From Dyadobacter alkalitolerans DSM 23607 (GTDB taxonomy: Bacteria > Bacteroidota > Bacteroidia > Cytophagales > Spirosomataceae): a DNA stretch of 64,000 bases. Made by a program: the position numbers and the translations under genes. The notes under the pieces were generated by a model. The model had not been told where the DNA came from and made no database searches. It saw only the letters and a program-made list of their open reading frames with translations. Positions 26,220 through 35,404 of this stretch are shown here, one piece after another (positions within the stretch are counted from its first letter, which is position 1; every line of letters starts with the position of its first letter). The stretch covers positions 310,001 through 374,000 of the forward strand of contig NZ_AUAS01000001.1 in the NCBI RefSeq assembly GCF_000428845.1, given 5' to 3'.

Positions 26220-27431
26220 ATGTCTAAGGTTCTGATCATTGGTGCAGGTGGGGTTGGAAGTGTTGTAGCCCATAAATGTGCGCTGAACAGCAATGTTTTT
26301 ACGGAAATTATGCTGGCCAGCCGTACCAAATCGAAGTGCGATAAAATCGCTGCTGAAATTCAGGAAATGCACGGTGTCACCATTCAAACGGCACAAGTTG
26401 ATGCAGATATCGTCGCAGAAACAGTGCTTTTGATCAAACGTTTTCAACCAAAGTTACTGATCAATGTTGCTTTGCCTTATCAGGATCTGACGATTATGGA
26501 GGCATGTCTGGCAACGGGTGTACATTATCTGGACACAGCCAATTATGAGCCCAAGGACGTTGCCAAATTTGAATATAGCTGGCAATGGGCTTATCAGGAA
26601 AGATTTAAAGAGGCAGGTTTAATGGCTGTTTTGGGCTGCGGCTTCGACCCGGGCGTAACGCAGGTTTTCACCGCGTATGCCAATAAACATCATTTCGATG
26701 AAATGCATTACCTGGATATCATCGACTGTAATGCAGGTGATCATGGGAAAGCATTTGCTACAAATTTCAATCCGGAGATCAACATTCGTGAAATTACCCA
26801 GCCAGGCCGTTATTGGGAAAATGGTGAGTGGATTGAAATTCCTGCCATGTCCATTCACAAGCCTATCGAATATCCCGGGATCGGACCAAAGGAAAGTTAT
26901 GTGCTTTACCACGAAGAACTGGAATCCCTTGTAAAAAACTTTCCGACATTGAAGCGCGCGCGTTTCTGGATGACATTCGGACAAGCTTACATTACGCATT
27001 TAAATGTGCTCGAAAATGTGGGTATGACCAGCATTAAGCCTATCAAATTCAACGGAATGGACATTGTTCCGCTGGAATTTTTGAAAGCTGTGCTTCCCGC
27101 TCCGGATTCGTTGGGAGAAAATTATTCAGGACAAACATCCATCGGCTGTCAGATTAAAGGCATCGAAGGTGGTGAAGAAAAAACCTACTACGTTTGGAAC
27201 AACTGCGACCACGCCGAATGCTATCGTGAAGTACGCGCACAAGCAGTAAGTTACACAACCGGCGTCCCAGCCATGATCGGCGCAATGTTGATGCTGACCA
27301 ACGGGGAATGGATGAAGCCAGGCGTTTATAATGTAGAAGAGCTTAACCCGGATCCATTTATGGACTTGCTAAACCAGCATGGGTTGCCTTGGAATGAGCG
27401 GATTAATGTTCCGCTGCCGCATGAGTATTAA
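26220..27431 (+). CDS. Saccharopine dehydrogenase family, carboxynorspermidine dehydrogenase-like
   Basis: 403 residues. Rossmann start KVLIIGAGGVGSVVAHKC. The family signature region GCGFDPGVTQVFTAYANKHH and the segment EIMLASRTKSKCDKIAAEI match the carboxynorspermidine synthase type. It joins aspartate semialdehyde with a diamine, using NADPH, in the alternative polyamine route to spermidine or norspermidine. A lysine-pathway role is less likely but not excluded. The usual partner, carboxynorspermidine decarboxylase, is not in this window. It has its own promoter. Confidence 0.88.
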   Translation: MSKVLIIGAGGVGSVVAHKCALNSNVFTEIMLASRTKSKCDKIAAEIQEMHGVTIQTAQVDADIVAETVLLIKRFQPKLLINVALPYQDLTIMEACLATGVHYLDTANYEPKDVAKFEYSWQWAYQERFKEAGLMAVLGCGFDPGVTQVFTAYANKHHFDEMHYLDIIDCNAGDHGKAFATNFNPEINIREITQPGRYWENGEWIEIPAMSIHKPIEYPGIGPKESYVLYHEELESLVKNFPTLKRARFWMTFGQAYITHLNVLENVGMTSIKPIKFNGMDIVPLEFLKAVLPAPDSLGENYSGQTSIGCQIKGIEGGEEKTYYVWNNCDHAECYREVRAQAVSYTTGVPAMIGAMLMLTNGEWMKPGVYNVEELNPDPFMDLLNQHGLPWNERINVPLPHEY

Positions 27432-27439
27432 ATTAATAT

Positions 27440-27517
27440 CCCCTGTCAGCCTGAGCGGAGTCGAAGGCACGCTACTCCTTGGTAACGTGCCTTCGACTCC
27501 GCTCAGGCTGACAGGGG
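27440..27517. repeat. Perfect 32-bp inverted repeat
   Basis: Arms 27440-27471 and 27486-27517 are perfect reverse complements with a 14-base loop. The arm core CTGAGCGGAGTCGAAGG is a type of element seen dispersed in many Bacteroidota genomes. It lies between convergent genes and could be a REP-like element and a strong terminator for both. No transposase is beside it. Confidence 0.85.
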
Positions 27518-27541
27518 TTGTTGACTTTTCAGCTTTCCACT

Positions 27542-27892
27542 CTACCCTTCCATAGTAATCATCGCCCTGGTACAAACCCCTCCTACCGGAGGATTGAACT
27601 TGGAGACTTTGACTGTGATGTTTGACACAACCGGGTAATGTTCCCTTATTTTTTCGATTACTGTAAAACCGATGTGTTCCAGCAGCTTGGCTGGTTCTTT
27701 CATTACTTTGGAAGCGATTTGGTAGATCGTTTCGTAGTTGACTGTTTCGCTTAGCTTATCTTCTTGTGCAGCCTTGATAAAATCGGCTGTGATGATGATA
27801 TCTAGTGCATATTTATTTCCAATTCGTTGCTCCTCAGGATAATAGCCGTGGTATGCAAAGAACTCCAGACCTTCAAGGCTTATTGTTCCCAA
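27542..27892 (-). CDS. folB: Dihydroneopterin aldolase
   Basis: 116 residues, the usual FolB size. It cleaves 7,8-dihydroneopterin to 6-hydroxymethyl-dihydropterin and glycolaldehyde in folate synthesis. Signatures are ISLEGLEFFAYHGYYPEEQR (the Y-H-G-x-x-x-E-E motif) and the active-site Lys region ITVKVSKFNPPVGG. The stop of the DivIVA-like gene lies 6 bases before its start on the same strand, so they are probably one operon. Confidence 0.93.
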   Translation of the reverse strand: MGTISLEGLEFFAYHGYYPEEQRIGNKYALDIIITADFIKAAQEDKLSETVNYETIYQIASKVMKEPAKLLEHIGFTVIEKIREHYPVVSNITVKVSKFNPPVGGVCTRAMITMEG

Positions 27893-27898
27893 TGTATT

Positions 27899-28963
27899 CT
27901 AGATTTGATCAAAAAATGAACCTCCGGTTTTCTTCGGCTGGTTTTCAGGAACGCGTGGACGGTTGACCGGCGTGTTTTCTCTAACCCGCTCGTTTTCCCT
28001 TACTCGCTCCGTTCTGTTTAGCTCCGCTTCGCGCTCGCGTGCCGTGCGCTGCAGTTCAGCCAATGCTGCTGCCGAGTCCTCAGCTGCGGTTCTTGGCTCT
28101 TCTTTTAATCGGTATGCAATTTCTTCTTCAACAGGCTCCGGTTCGGAGAAAGCTTCCGACTCTACTTCAACGATTTCATTCAACATTTCCGGTTCCTCAT
28201 CTTCATAGGCTATCTGCGGAACAAATGTTTCTTCTTCATCAACAACCACTTCTTCTTCCGCATCAACAACTTCTAATAAAACCTCAGGTTTATCATCATG
28301 CAAAACCACTTCCGCCTCAGCATCTGACAATTCTTCCAATTCTGGAACAACTCTTGGCTCCGTGATGAACGAAGCTTTCTTAGGAATTTCAATTTCAGAA
28401 ATATGCTGCTTGATCTCTTCCATTTTATTCAAAACGGACTGCTTATCATATTTCTGCTCAAACCTTTCCACCGTTTCAATGGTGTTATTCGCCAGCGACG
28501 AAAGCTGCACAATCAGGTTATCCCTGAAATTCTCTATTGCACGGAAATCGCGTTCCTGCAACTTCACTTCGGCAGCAAAATCTTCTTTGAAACGTTTCAG
28601 CCTGTCCTCCGTTTCGCGGATGATCAGGTTCGTCCTGTTTTCGGCTTCGCTTACCAGATCATTGGCAGTTGTCCGGGATTCTTCAATTCGTTTTTCAGCA
28701 TTTTCATTTGCTTCTTTTTCAATCAGCTTGCTGGTGTCTTCTGCCGCTTTTAATGTTCTGAACAGCGTAGATTCAATGTCTTTTAGCTTGCTAAGCTCCT
28801 TCTCAGCATATTCAAGCTGCATTTTCAAAAGACTGTTTTCGCTTGAAAAACGCTCCCATTCCTGGGACAACGAATTAAGAAAAGCATCTACTTCGTCCGG
28901 GTCATAACCTCTGAAAATCTTTTCAAAAGTGTGCTTGCGTATGTCTATAGCGGAAATTTTCAT
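27899..28963 (-). CDS. DivIVA domain-containing coiled-coil protein
   Basis: 354 residues. The N-terminal DivIVA motif KISAIDIRKHTFEKIFRGYD is followed by PDEVDAFLNSLSQEW. A long coiled coil spans about 30-170. A highly acidic linker (about 190-290, many Glu/Asp/Val) leads to a Glu/Arg-rich stretch (about 295-335) and the C-terminus KKTGGSFFDQI. In Firmicutes and Actinobacteria DivIVA marks curved or polar membrane and steers cell division or growth. The role in Bacteroidota is unknown. It is transcribed with folB. Confidence 0.9.
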   Translation of the reverse strand: MKISAIDIRKHTFEKIFRGYDPDEVDAFLNSLSQEWERFSSENSLLKMQLEYAEKELSKLKDIESTLFRTLKAAEDTSKLIEKEANENAEKRIEESRTTANDLVSEAENRTNLIIRETEDRLKRFKEDFAAEVKLQERDFRAIENFRDNLIVQLSSLANNTIETVERFEQKYDKQSVLNKMEEIKQHISEIEIPKKASFITEPRVVPELEELSDAEAEVVLHDDKPEVLLEVVDAEEEVVVDEEETFVPQIAYEDEEPEMLNEIVEVESEAFSEPEPVEEEIAYRLKEEPRTAAEDSAAALAELQRTAREREAELNRTERVRENERVRENTPVNRPRVPENQPKKTGGSFFDQI

Positions 28964-29067
28964 GATGCAATCTATGCTTTGTTACTTAGTTAAAAACGGT
29001 CGTGTAAGTTAAAGATATATGGATCATTTTTCAAAGTATTTACCAATAATCCCATATTATAAGTATA

Positions 29068-30000
29068 CTATTCAGCCACTTCCCAAACCGAAATCATTCG
29101 GTCGTCGCTGCATGAAATCAACTGGTTTTCATAGCTCGTCCAGAGCAGTTTGTTAACCGAAGTCCCATGCCCTGCATGCCTGGCACGATCAATGATCTTT
29201 TTGAGTTTAAAAGTAACAGCATCCCAAACCTTTACCGATTTGTCCATGCTGCAGGAGGCGAATAATGTGCGGTCGGGGCTGAAACTAATGTCGTTGACCG
29301 CATATAAATGTGCCGGAATGTCTAAAACCATCCCATAGGCATCATTTACGTCCCATATTTTGATGTGTGCGTCCCGGCCCGTTGTAAACAGATATTTGCC
29401 GTCCGGTGAATACTTAACGGAAAATACTGAGTTACCATGCGATTGGATCGTCTTTTTTAACACAAAGCCGTCTAAATCGAAGATATTGACATTAAAATCG
29501 CTGTCACCGACCGCAAATTCCCGTGTTTCATGGTTAATCGCAATGGTGCGGATGCTCTTTTCGGAAACCTTAATGTGCTTCTGAACCGCGAAAGAAGCAA
29601 TGTCCATGACCACAATTACACCGTCGCCCAATGCAATCAATGCTTTGTTATCAAAAAACTGAATGTCAAAAATAGGCGCTGTGGTGATCTTTGAGGTTTT
29701 TTCAATCTTGTTTTCAGCAATGTCGAGCACCTGGATGCCTTCGTAGTTTTGCCCGATCCAAAGTGCATTGTTTTCTTTTTCAAGACCTAATGCATATACC
29801 GAAACACCCACGCGGGCGACGAGATTTCCCAGATCGGGTTTATTAAGATCCCATTGGATTACAAAACCATCGCCGCCAGCAGAGTAAAAGCCATGAGAAG
29901 TGTTGTCAGAAATAATTGTATAAACACTGTCTCTATGACCGGAAAAAGTATCTACTTTGCGAATGTTCATGCTTTGCTTGCGATAGGGATTGAGCGTCAA
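29068..30000 (-). CDS. WD40 repeat beta-propeller protein
   Basis: 310 residues, no signal peptide. About seven WD40-like repeats of some 40 residues. Blade ends are visible as VIQWDLNK, IWIGQNYEG, VNIFDLDGF, IKIWDVND, VKVWDAVT and the last ISVWEVAE. The repeat GHRDSVYTIISD at the N-terminus and SHGNSVFSVKYSPDGKYLFT are typical. Such proteins are scaffolds, and no specific role can be assigned. It is divergent from the phosphopantetheinyl transferase gene with 26 bases between starts, so the two share a promoter region. Confidence 0.9.
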   Translation of the reverse strand: MTLNPYRKQSMNIRKVDTFSGHRDSVYTIISDNTSHGFYSAGGDGFVIQWDLNKPDLGNLVARVGVSVYALGLEKENNALWIGQNYEGIQVLDIAENKIEKTSKITTAPIFDIQFFDNKALIALGDGVIVVMDIASFAVQKHIKVSEKSIRTIAINHETREFAVGDSDFNVNIFDLDGFVLKKTIQSHGNSVFSVKYSPDGKYLFTTGRDAHIKIWDVNDAYGMVLDIPAHLYAVNDISFSPDRTLFASCSMDKSVKVWDAVTFKLKKIIDRARHAGHGTSVNKLLWTSYENQLISCSDDRMISVWEVAE

Positions 30001-30026
30001 AAATAGAAATTGTAAACAGAATAATT

Positions 30027-30656
30027 ATGCCGCTCGTTCATTCCGAAATGATCGAAGAGTCAAGTACACTGCTGCTTTGGAAGCTTACCGAAACCGAAAC
30101 GGAGCTCAAAGAAACGCTGGGTTATGCCTATAATGCGGATGAACTTTCAGCGATCACGCATCCGCAAAAATTGCGTGAGTGGCTGGCCAGCAGGCTGCTG
30201 ATCAAGATTATTGCTGAACAATTTGATATTAATTACATCGGGACTTACAAGGATGAGCACGGCAAGGCATTCCTGATCGATAACGATTCGCACATTTCCA
30301 TCACCCATACCAACGATTTTGTTGCCGTTGCCATTAATCCGCCTGCGGCTGTGGGCATTGATATGGAGAAAATGGACGCGAAGCTGCAGCGCACTTCCAA
30401 AAAATATCTATCTCAACCGGAATTTGAGCATGCCGGCGATGAAATTGCACTCCTATGCATGTATTGGTGTGCAAAAGAGGCGCTATATAAGTTATACGGC
30501 AAGAAAAAGGTCAGTTTCAAAGATTCCATATTTATAGAACCTTTTGACAAAGACGCATTACTATTGAAGGGCAGGCTGACAGATCTGGGCAGGGATATTG
30601 AGGCCAATATCACTGTCAGGTGGTTTGATCAACATTGCCTGGCGATTGCATTATAG
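30027..30656 (+). CDS. 4'-phosphopantetheinyl transferase superfamily protein
   Basis: 209 residues. It transfers the phosphopantetheine arm of CoA to carrier proteins. Family motifs are SITHTNDFVAVAI, the Mg2+ motif AVGIDMEKM (G-I-D-x-E) and the WCAKEALYKLYGKKKVSFKD block (W-x-x-K-E-A). Length and motif order suggest the Sfp/EntD-like group rather than the short AcpS. The carrier protein it serves is not in the window. Its stop is one base from the stop of the convergent transglutaminase-like gene. Confidence 0.9.
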   Translation: MPLVHSEMIEESSTLLLWKLTETETELKETLGYAYNADELSAITHPQKLREWLASRLLIKIIAEQFDINYIGTYKDEHGKAFLIDNDSHISITHTNDFVAVAINPPAAVGIDMEKMDAKLQRTSKKYLSQPEFEHAGDEIALLCMYWCAKEALYKLYGKKKVSFKDSIFIEPFDKDALLLKGRLTDLGRDIEANITVRWFDQHCLAIAL

Positions 30657-30657
30657 C

Positions 30658-31506
30658 CTATAATTCAGGCATATCGTCCAATGTTGACTTCAGGATCTTC
30701 TCAATTTCCTTTATTTTATCCTGCTCACTCGTTTTTTCGTAAGATAAAATCAAGTTACGCAACACCCGCTGCACGATTTCGAGGTTTGTACAAGGCTGGT
30801 AAAATATTTCCTTCGACTTAATGTTGAGCTGCGCGATATAATGGTCAATGTCTGTTTTGGAAAAAATAATTCCCCTGTTAAAGACATTGATATAAAACTG
30901 CGTCTTGTCGTTTTTGTAAGTCAGCACGAAAAGATTCGGCAGGTTCACGCCATAAACGGGCATTCCCAGCCTTCTGGCTATTAAAAGGTAGATCACGCAC
31001 AATGTGATCGGGTTTCCCCTCCGGCTTTCCAGCACAACATTGACCATGGAATTGGAAGGCGAATGAAAATTCTTGGTGTTCGCCGCAAAGTTCATCACCC
31101 CAAAAAAGATGCTGTTAATACGCTTGATTTGGTCCACAGCATTCATTTCTTCCTGAAACTGGATCCATATGTCGTAATAAAGCTGTTCAATCGTGGTCCG
31201 GAGTTTTTCCATGGAAAGATCCGGATAATGGTAAGTCGAAATGATCCACATTCCTTCCAGCAAATCCAGCGCACCGCCATTTTTCCACGATTGCAAGCGT
31301 TCAATCATGATGCTCAGCTGCAATTCGTGGATCAGTTCTTCTATTTTACGCTGCACAATCGGGTTGAAGCTTTCCTCCCACTCGGTTTCGAGAAATGGTA
31401 TGACATTGCCACCCAACGACAAGATTTTCCCCTCCACATGCTGGCTCACTTCATGATCTTCGTCATCAAGCAAGGATATCAGTGCTTTAATTTCTCTCTG
31501 GTTCAT
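30658..31506 (-). CDS. Transglutaminase-like (SirB1/transglut_core2) protein
   Basis: About 282 residues from the ATG at 31504-31506 (MNQREIKALISLLDDEDHEV). An in-frame start 15 codons upstream would add a weak hydrophobic leader and is less likely. The helical N-terminus resembles HEAT-like repeats. The transglut_core2 region has SNSMVNVVLESRRGNPITLC and VIYLLIARRLGMPVYGVN. The catalytic Cys may be that of ITLC. SirB1-type proteins have no settled function. The C-terminal region has TPR-like helices. Confidence 0.85.
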   Translation of the reverse strand: MNQREIKALISLLDDEDHEVSQHVEGKILSLGGNVIPFLETEWEESFNPIVQRKIEELIHELQLSIMIERLQSWKNGGALDLLEGMWIISTYHYPDLSMEKLRTTIEQLYYDIWIQFQEEMNAVDQIKRINSIFFGVMNFAANTKNFHSPSNSMVNVVLESRRGNPITLCVIYLLIARRLGMPVYGVNLPNLFVLTYKNDKTQFYINVFNRGIIFSKTDIDHYIAQLNIKSKEIFYQPCTNLEIVQRVLRNLILSYEKTSEQDKIKEIEKILKSTLDDMPEL

Positions 31507-31577
31507 TTTCCTCAAATCTGCATTTAACAACCAACGGATAAATAAAAACATTTTTTTTTTATGGACATCAAATTTTC

Positions 31578-31585
31578 TACTTTTG
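31578..31585 (+). promoter_or_regulatory. Candidate -7 box for the galE-rfbB-rfbA cluster
   Basis: TACTTTTG, a perfect match to TAnnTTTG, about 100 bases before galE. No good TTG -33 element is seen at 19-23 bases, where a T-run lies instead. Confidence 0.4.
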
Positions 31586-31685
31586 CCCGGAAAAAAAGCT
31601 GGCTAACGGAGCAGATTTCGAATGTTCAGCTTCTATTTTTCCATCATCTATACCACAATATTTTATTAAATTAAGCAAAGAGCAC

Positions 31686-32705
31686 ATGAAAATTCTTGTT
31701 ACGGGAGGAGCCGGCTTTATTGGTTCTCACACTGTTGTTGAGCTAGATAAAGCAGGATTTGAGCCAGTCATCGTCGACAATCTCTACAATTCAAATCTCG
31801 GCGTTCTGGAAGGGATAAAAAAAATTACCGGCAAGGATTTTCCGTTTTATGAAATCGATTGCAATGATTCTGAAAAGATCAAGGCGCTGTTTGAAAAAGA
31901 GAAATTTGACGGCATCATTCACTTTGCAGCTTACAAGGCCGTTGGCGAGTCGGTTGAAAAGCCGCTTAATTATTACGAAAACAACCTGATTTCCCTGCTT
32001 GTTCTATTGCGTGCGGCTCAGGAATTTAAAGTGCCCAATTTCGTATTCTCTTCATCGTGTACAGTTTACGGTCAGCCAGATGCGATCCCGGTAACCGAAA
32101 ACACGCCCCGCAAGCCTGCCAATTCACCTTACGGTAATACCAAAGCGATCGGAGAAGACATTATCCGTGATTATGTGTATGCCAAATCCGGTGTAAAAGC
32201 AATCTCACTTCGTTATTTCAATCCCATCGGCGCACACGAATCATCCCTGATCGGCGAGCTTCCGAATGGCGTTCCAAGCAATCTGGTGCCATTTATCACG
32301 CAAACTGCCGCCGGACTTCGCAAGTCACTTACGGTTTTTGGAAATGATTACGACACGGCGGACGGAACTTGCATCCGCGATTTTATCCATGTTGTGGATC
32401 TTGCAAAAGCACACGTGAAAGCACTTGAACTTTTGGGTGAACAACAGGAAACAGACTACTATGATGTCTTCAATGTTGGAACTGGCGAAGGTTACACGGT
32501 TCTTGATCTGATCAACACATTTGAAGAAGTGAATGGTGTGAAACTGAATTATACTATCGGGCCGCGCCGCGAAGGAGATGTTGAAAAAATCTACGCGCAG
32601 TCTGATAAAGTGAATAATGTAATGAAATGGCATGCCGAAAAAACCATGGCGGATGCTTTGAAAGACGCATGGAATTGGCAACTAAAAATAACAGCTCAAC
32701 AATGA
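31686..32705 (+). CDS. galE: UDP-glucose 4-epimerase
   Basis: 339 residues, normal GalE length. It interconverts UDP-glucose and UDP-galactose in the cytoplasm. NAD motif KILVTGGAGFIGSHTVVEL, the Ser-Ser-Cys-Thr region FSSSCTVYG, the Y-x-x-x-K catalytic pair in SPYGNTKAIGED, and RYFNPIGAHES are all present. It overlaps the rfbB start by 4 bases (ATGA), so the two are translationally coupled. The neighbours point to synthesis of nucleotide sugars for surface polysaccharide. Confidence 0.95.
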   Translation: MKILVTGGAGFIGSHTVVELDKAGFEPVIVDNLYNSNLGVLEGIKKITGKDFPFYEIDCNDSEKIKALFEKEKFDGIIHFAAYKAVGESVEKPLNYYENNLISLLVLLRAAQEFKVPNFVFSSSCTVYGQPDAIPVTENTPRKPANSPYGNTKAIGEDIIRDYVYAKSGVKAISLRYFNPIGAHESSLIGELPNGVPSNLVPFITQTAAGLRKSLTVFGNDYDTADGTCIRDFIHVVDLAKAHVKALELLGEQQETDYYDVFNVGTGEGYTVLDLINTFEEVNGVKLNYTIGPRREGDVEKIYAQSDKVNNVMKWHAEKTMADALKDAWNWQLKITAQQ

Positions 32706-33757
32706 AAAAGATCTTAATCACAGGTGGTGCAGGTTTTATTGGTTCACACGTAGTGCGCCGTTTTGTAAACTTTCATCCCGATTATCATATATACAACCTC
32801 GACGCCCTCACCTACGCGGGTAACCTTGAAAATATAAAAGACATTGAGAACGCGCCTAACTACACATTTGTAAAGGGCGACATTGTTGATGCTGAATTCA
32901 TTGACAAACTGATTAGTGAAAATGATTTTCATGGCATCGTTCACTTAGCGGCTGAATCGCACGTGGACCGTTCTATTTCCGATCCAATGTCGTTTGTAAT
33001 GACCAATGTGGTAGGAACGGTGAACCTTTTGAACGCTGCTAAAAAAGCATGGAAAGATGATTTCTCTGGCCGTCGTTTTTACCATGTTTCTACGGATGAA
33101 GTTTATGGTGAACTGCACGATCCGGGCACATTCTTTACTGAAACAACAAGTTACGATCCGCGTTCGCCTTATTCGGCCTCGAAGGCTTCTTCGGACCATT
33201 TTGTAAGGGCTTACCACAATACTTATAAATTGCCGGTTGTTATTTCCAATTGCTCCAACAACTACGGACCAAACCATTTCCCAGAGAAGCTGATCCCGCT
33301 GATGATCCACAACATTATCCAGCAAAAACCACTTCCTGTTTATGGAAAAGGCGAAAATATCCGCGATTGGCTTTTTGTAGAAGACCATGCCATTGCCATT
33401 GACGTGATTTTCCACGATGGCAAAAACGGCGAAACCTACAACATCGGCGGCCATAATGAGTGGAAAAACCTCGACCTTGTCTTGTTGCTTTGCAGCATTA
33501 TGGACCAAAAACTGGGCCGTGAAAAAGGGGAAACCGAAAAACTGATCACTTACGTGACAGACCGCGCCGGCCATGACCTGCGCTATGCGATCGACGCAAC
33601 CAAACTTTCTAACGAACTTGGCTGGAAACCTTCGCTGCAATTCGAAGAAGGACTGGAAAGAACGGTAGATTGGTATCTGAACAACCAGGAATGGCTCAAT
33701 AACGTCACTTCGGGCAATTACCAGAAATATTACACCGAAATGTATTCGGACAGATAG
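32702..33757 (+). CDS. rfbB: dTDP-glucose 4,6-dehydratase
   Basis: 351 residues. I chose the ATG at 32702, inside the galE stop, because it begins directly with KKILITGGAGFIGSHVVRRF. A longer in-frame start at 32627 lies within galE and adds no homology. It converts dTDP-glucose to dTDP-4-keto-6-deoxyglucose. Signatures are HLAAESHVDRSISDP, YHVSTDEVYGEL and YSASKASSDHFVRAY (Y-x-x-x-K). The next enzymes of dTDP-rhamnose synthesis (rfbC, rfbD) are not in the window. Confidence 0.95.
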   Translation: MKKILITGGAGFIGSHVVRRFVNFHPDYHIYNLDALTYAGNLENIKDIENAPNYTFVKGDIVDAEFIDKLISENDFHGIVHLAAESHVDRSISDPMSFVMTNVVGTVNLLNAAKKAWKDDFSGRRFYHVSTDEVYGELHDPGTFFTETTSYDPRSPYSASKASSDHFVRAYHNTYKLPVVISNCSNNYGPNHFPEKLIPLMIHNIIQQKPLPVYGKGENIRDWLFVEDHAIAIDVIFHDGKNGETYNIGGHNEWKNLDLVLLLCSIMDQKLGREKGETEKLITYVTDRAGHDLRYAIDATKLSNELGWKPSLQFEEGLERTVDWYLNNQEWLNNVTSGNYQKYYTEMYSDR

Positions 33758-33819
33758 TTCACCCAGACGCGTAGTCAGCAGGGACAACTCATTAATTTAC
33801 GCTTACCAACGATCTCATA

Positions 33820-34686
33820 ATGAAAGGAATTATTCTGGCCGGTGGATCCGGGACTAGGTTGCACCCATTGACATTGGCAGTTAGTAAACAGCTTATGCCT
33901 GTTTATGATAAACCAATGATATACTATCCGTTATCGATTTTAATGTTGGCGGGGATCCGTGAAATACTGATTATTTCAACACCTCACGATCTGCCGCATT
34001 TTGAGAAATTATTAGGAGATGGCAGCCGCCTGGGTTGCGAATTTACCTATGCCGTGCAGCCAAGCCCCGACGGACTTGCTCAGGCATTCATTATCGGTGA
34101 AGATTTTATTGGAAATGATAAAGTTGCCCTGATCCTGGGCGACAACATATTTTACGGTTCAGGGCTTTCCCAGCTGCTGCAATCCAACAATGACCCGGAT
34201 GGGGGCGTGATTTTCGCTTATCAGGTGCATGACCCTGAGCGTTATGGCGTTGTGGAATTTGATAAGTCCAATAATGTGCTTTCTATTGAAGAAAAACCTG
34301 AGGCACCTAAATCCAATTACGCGGTTCCGGGCCTTTATTTCTATGATAATGATGTGGTGGAGATCGCCAAAACGATCCCTCCTTCCCCACGCGGCGAGCT
34401 GGAAATTACAGACGTAAACCGGGTTTACCTGGAACGCGGCAAACTTAAAGTGGGCGTTTTAAACCGTGGAACTGCGTGGCTTGATACGGGCACATTCCAG
34501 TCGCTGATGCAAGCCGGACAGTTCGTTCAGGTAATCGAAGAGCGCCAGGGCTTGAAGGTAGGCTGCATTGAGGAGATCGCTTACAGGATGGGCTTTATCA
34601 ATGCAGAACAATTGCGTGAAATCGCCAAACCATTGGTAAAAAGTGGTTATGGAACCTATTTGGAACGCATCGTTGCCAATGTCTGA
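33820..34686 (+). CDS. rfbA: Glucose-1-phosphate thymidylyltransferase
   Basis: 288 residues, normal length. It makes dTDP-glucose from dTTP and glucose-1-phosphate, the step before RfbB. The nucleotidyltransferase motif [17 protein letters not shown] and the pocket [18 protein letters not shown] are present, as is LGDNIFYG with the catalytic Asp. It follows rfbB by 62 bases and is likely in the same operon. Confidence 0.95.
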   Translation: MKGIILAGGSGTRLHPLTLAVSKQLMPVYDKPMIYYPLSILMLAGIREILIISTPHDLPHFEKLLGDGSRLGCEFTYAVQPSPDGLAQAFIIGEDFIGNDKVALILGDNIFYGSGLSQLLQSNNDPDGGVIFAYQVHDPERYGVVEFDKSNNVLSIEEKPEAPKSNYAVPGLYFYDNDVVEIAKTIPPSPRGELEITDVNRVYLERGKLKVGVLNRGTAWLDTGTFQSLMQAGQFVQVIEERQGLKVGCIEEIAYRMGFINAEQLREIAKPLVKSGYGTYLERIVANV

Positions 34687-34727
34687 TTTGACTGGCACAT
34701 TGCGTTTAGTCAAGCATTAAGATAAAA

Positions 34728-35369
34728 ATGAAGTTTCTGGCAGAGGAAATTGAGGCGTATTCCGTAGCACATACGGAGGATGAGAGTGCATTGCTGAAGT
34801 CTTTGAATCGGGAGACGCATGCAAACATTCTTAACCCGCGTATGCTGTCCGGGCACCTTCAAGGCAGATTTTTGTCGATGATATCCCGGATGATCCGTCC
34901 GGACAACATTCTCGAGATCGGTACTTATACGGGATATTCTGCGTTATGTCTTTGCGAAGGACTGAATGCAGGCGGTAAACTGATCACCATCGACATTAAT
35001 GAAGAGCTGGAAACTTTCACGCGCCGCTTTTTCGCCCATTCTCCTTTCGCCGATTTTATTGATTATCAGATCGGTAAAGCAACCGACATTATACCAACAC
35101 TGAACGGGACCTTTGACCTGATCTTTATTGACGCCGACAAGATCAACTACACGAATTACTTTAATCTTTGCATAGAAAAAGTGCGTACTGGAGGTTTTTT
35201 AATTGCCGATAACGTTCTTTGGAGCGGCAAGGTAATTCAGGACGATATCAAAATTGACAAGGATACCCAAGCGTTACTGGACTTCAACAAAATGGTTCAC
35301 GACGACGGCCGCGTTTCCAACATTCTGCTTCCTATCCGGGATGGGTTGATGATTCTCCAGAAATTATAA
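34728..35369 (+). CDS. Class I SAM-dependent O-methyltransferase
   Basis: 213 residues of the catechol O-methyltransferase-like (methyltransf_3) family. SAM motif NILEIGTYTGYSALCLCEGL, the metal-binding Asp of DLIFIDADKINYTNY, and IADNVLWSGKV are typical. The substrate is unknown, and many bacterial members act on phenolic or metabolite hydroxyls. It starts 41 bases after rfbA on the same strand and may share its transcript, though no sugar role is shown. Confidence 0.9.
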   Translation: MKFLAEEIEAYSVAHTEDESALLKSLNRETHANILNPRMLSGHLQGRFLSMISRMIRPDNILEIGTYTGYSALCLCEGLNAGGKLITIDINEELETFTRRFFAHSPFADFIDYQIGKATDIIPTLNGTFDLIFIDADKINYTNYFNLCIEKVRTGGFLIADNVLWSGKVIQDDIKIDKDTQALLDFNKMVHDDGRVSNILLPIRDGLMILQKL

Positions 35370-35404
35370 TTCACAAAACACATTCAGCCAAGCATTTACA
35401 ATTT

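Noticed and set aside
28362..28907. Plus-strand open frame of 181 codons, Ser-rich
   Set aside because: Antisense shadow of the DivIVA coiled coil; its composition follows from the Glu/Lys-rich codons of the real gene.
32627..32701. Upstream start for rfbB
   Set aside because: It lies inside galE and adds 25 residues without homology. The ATGA overlap at 32702 is a better start.
32945..33787. Long minus-strand open frame of 280 codons
   Set aside because: It lies fully antisense to rfbB, which has complete family motifs. The translation has no recognisable domain.
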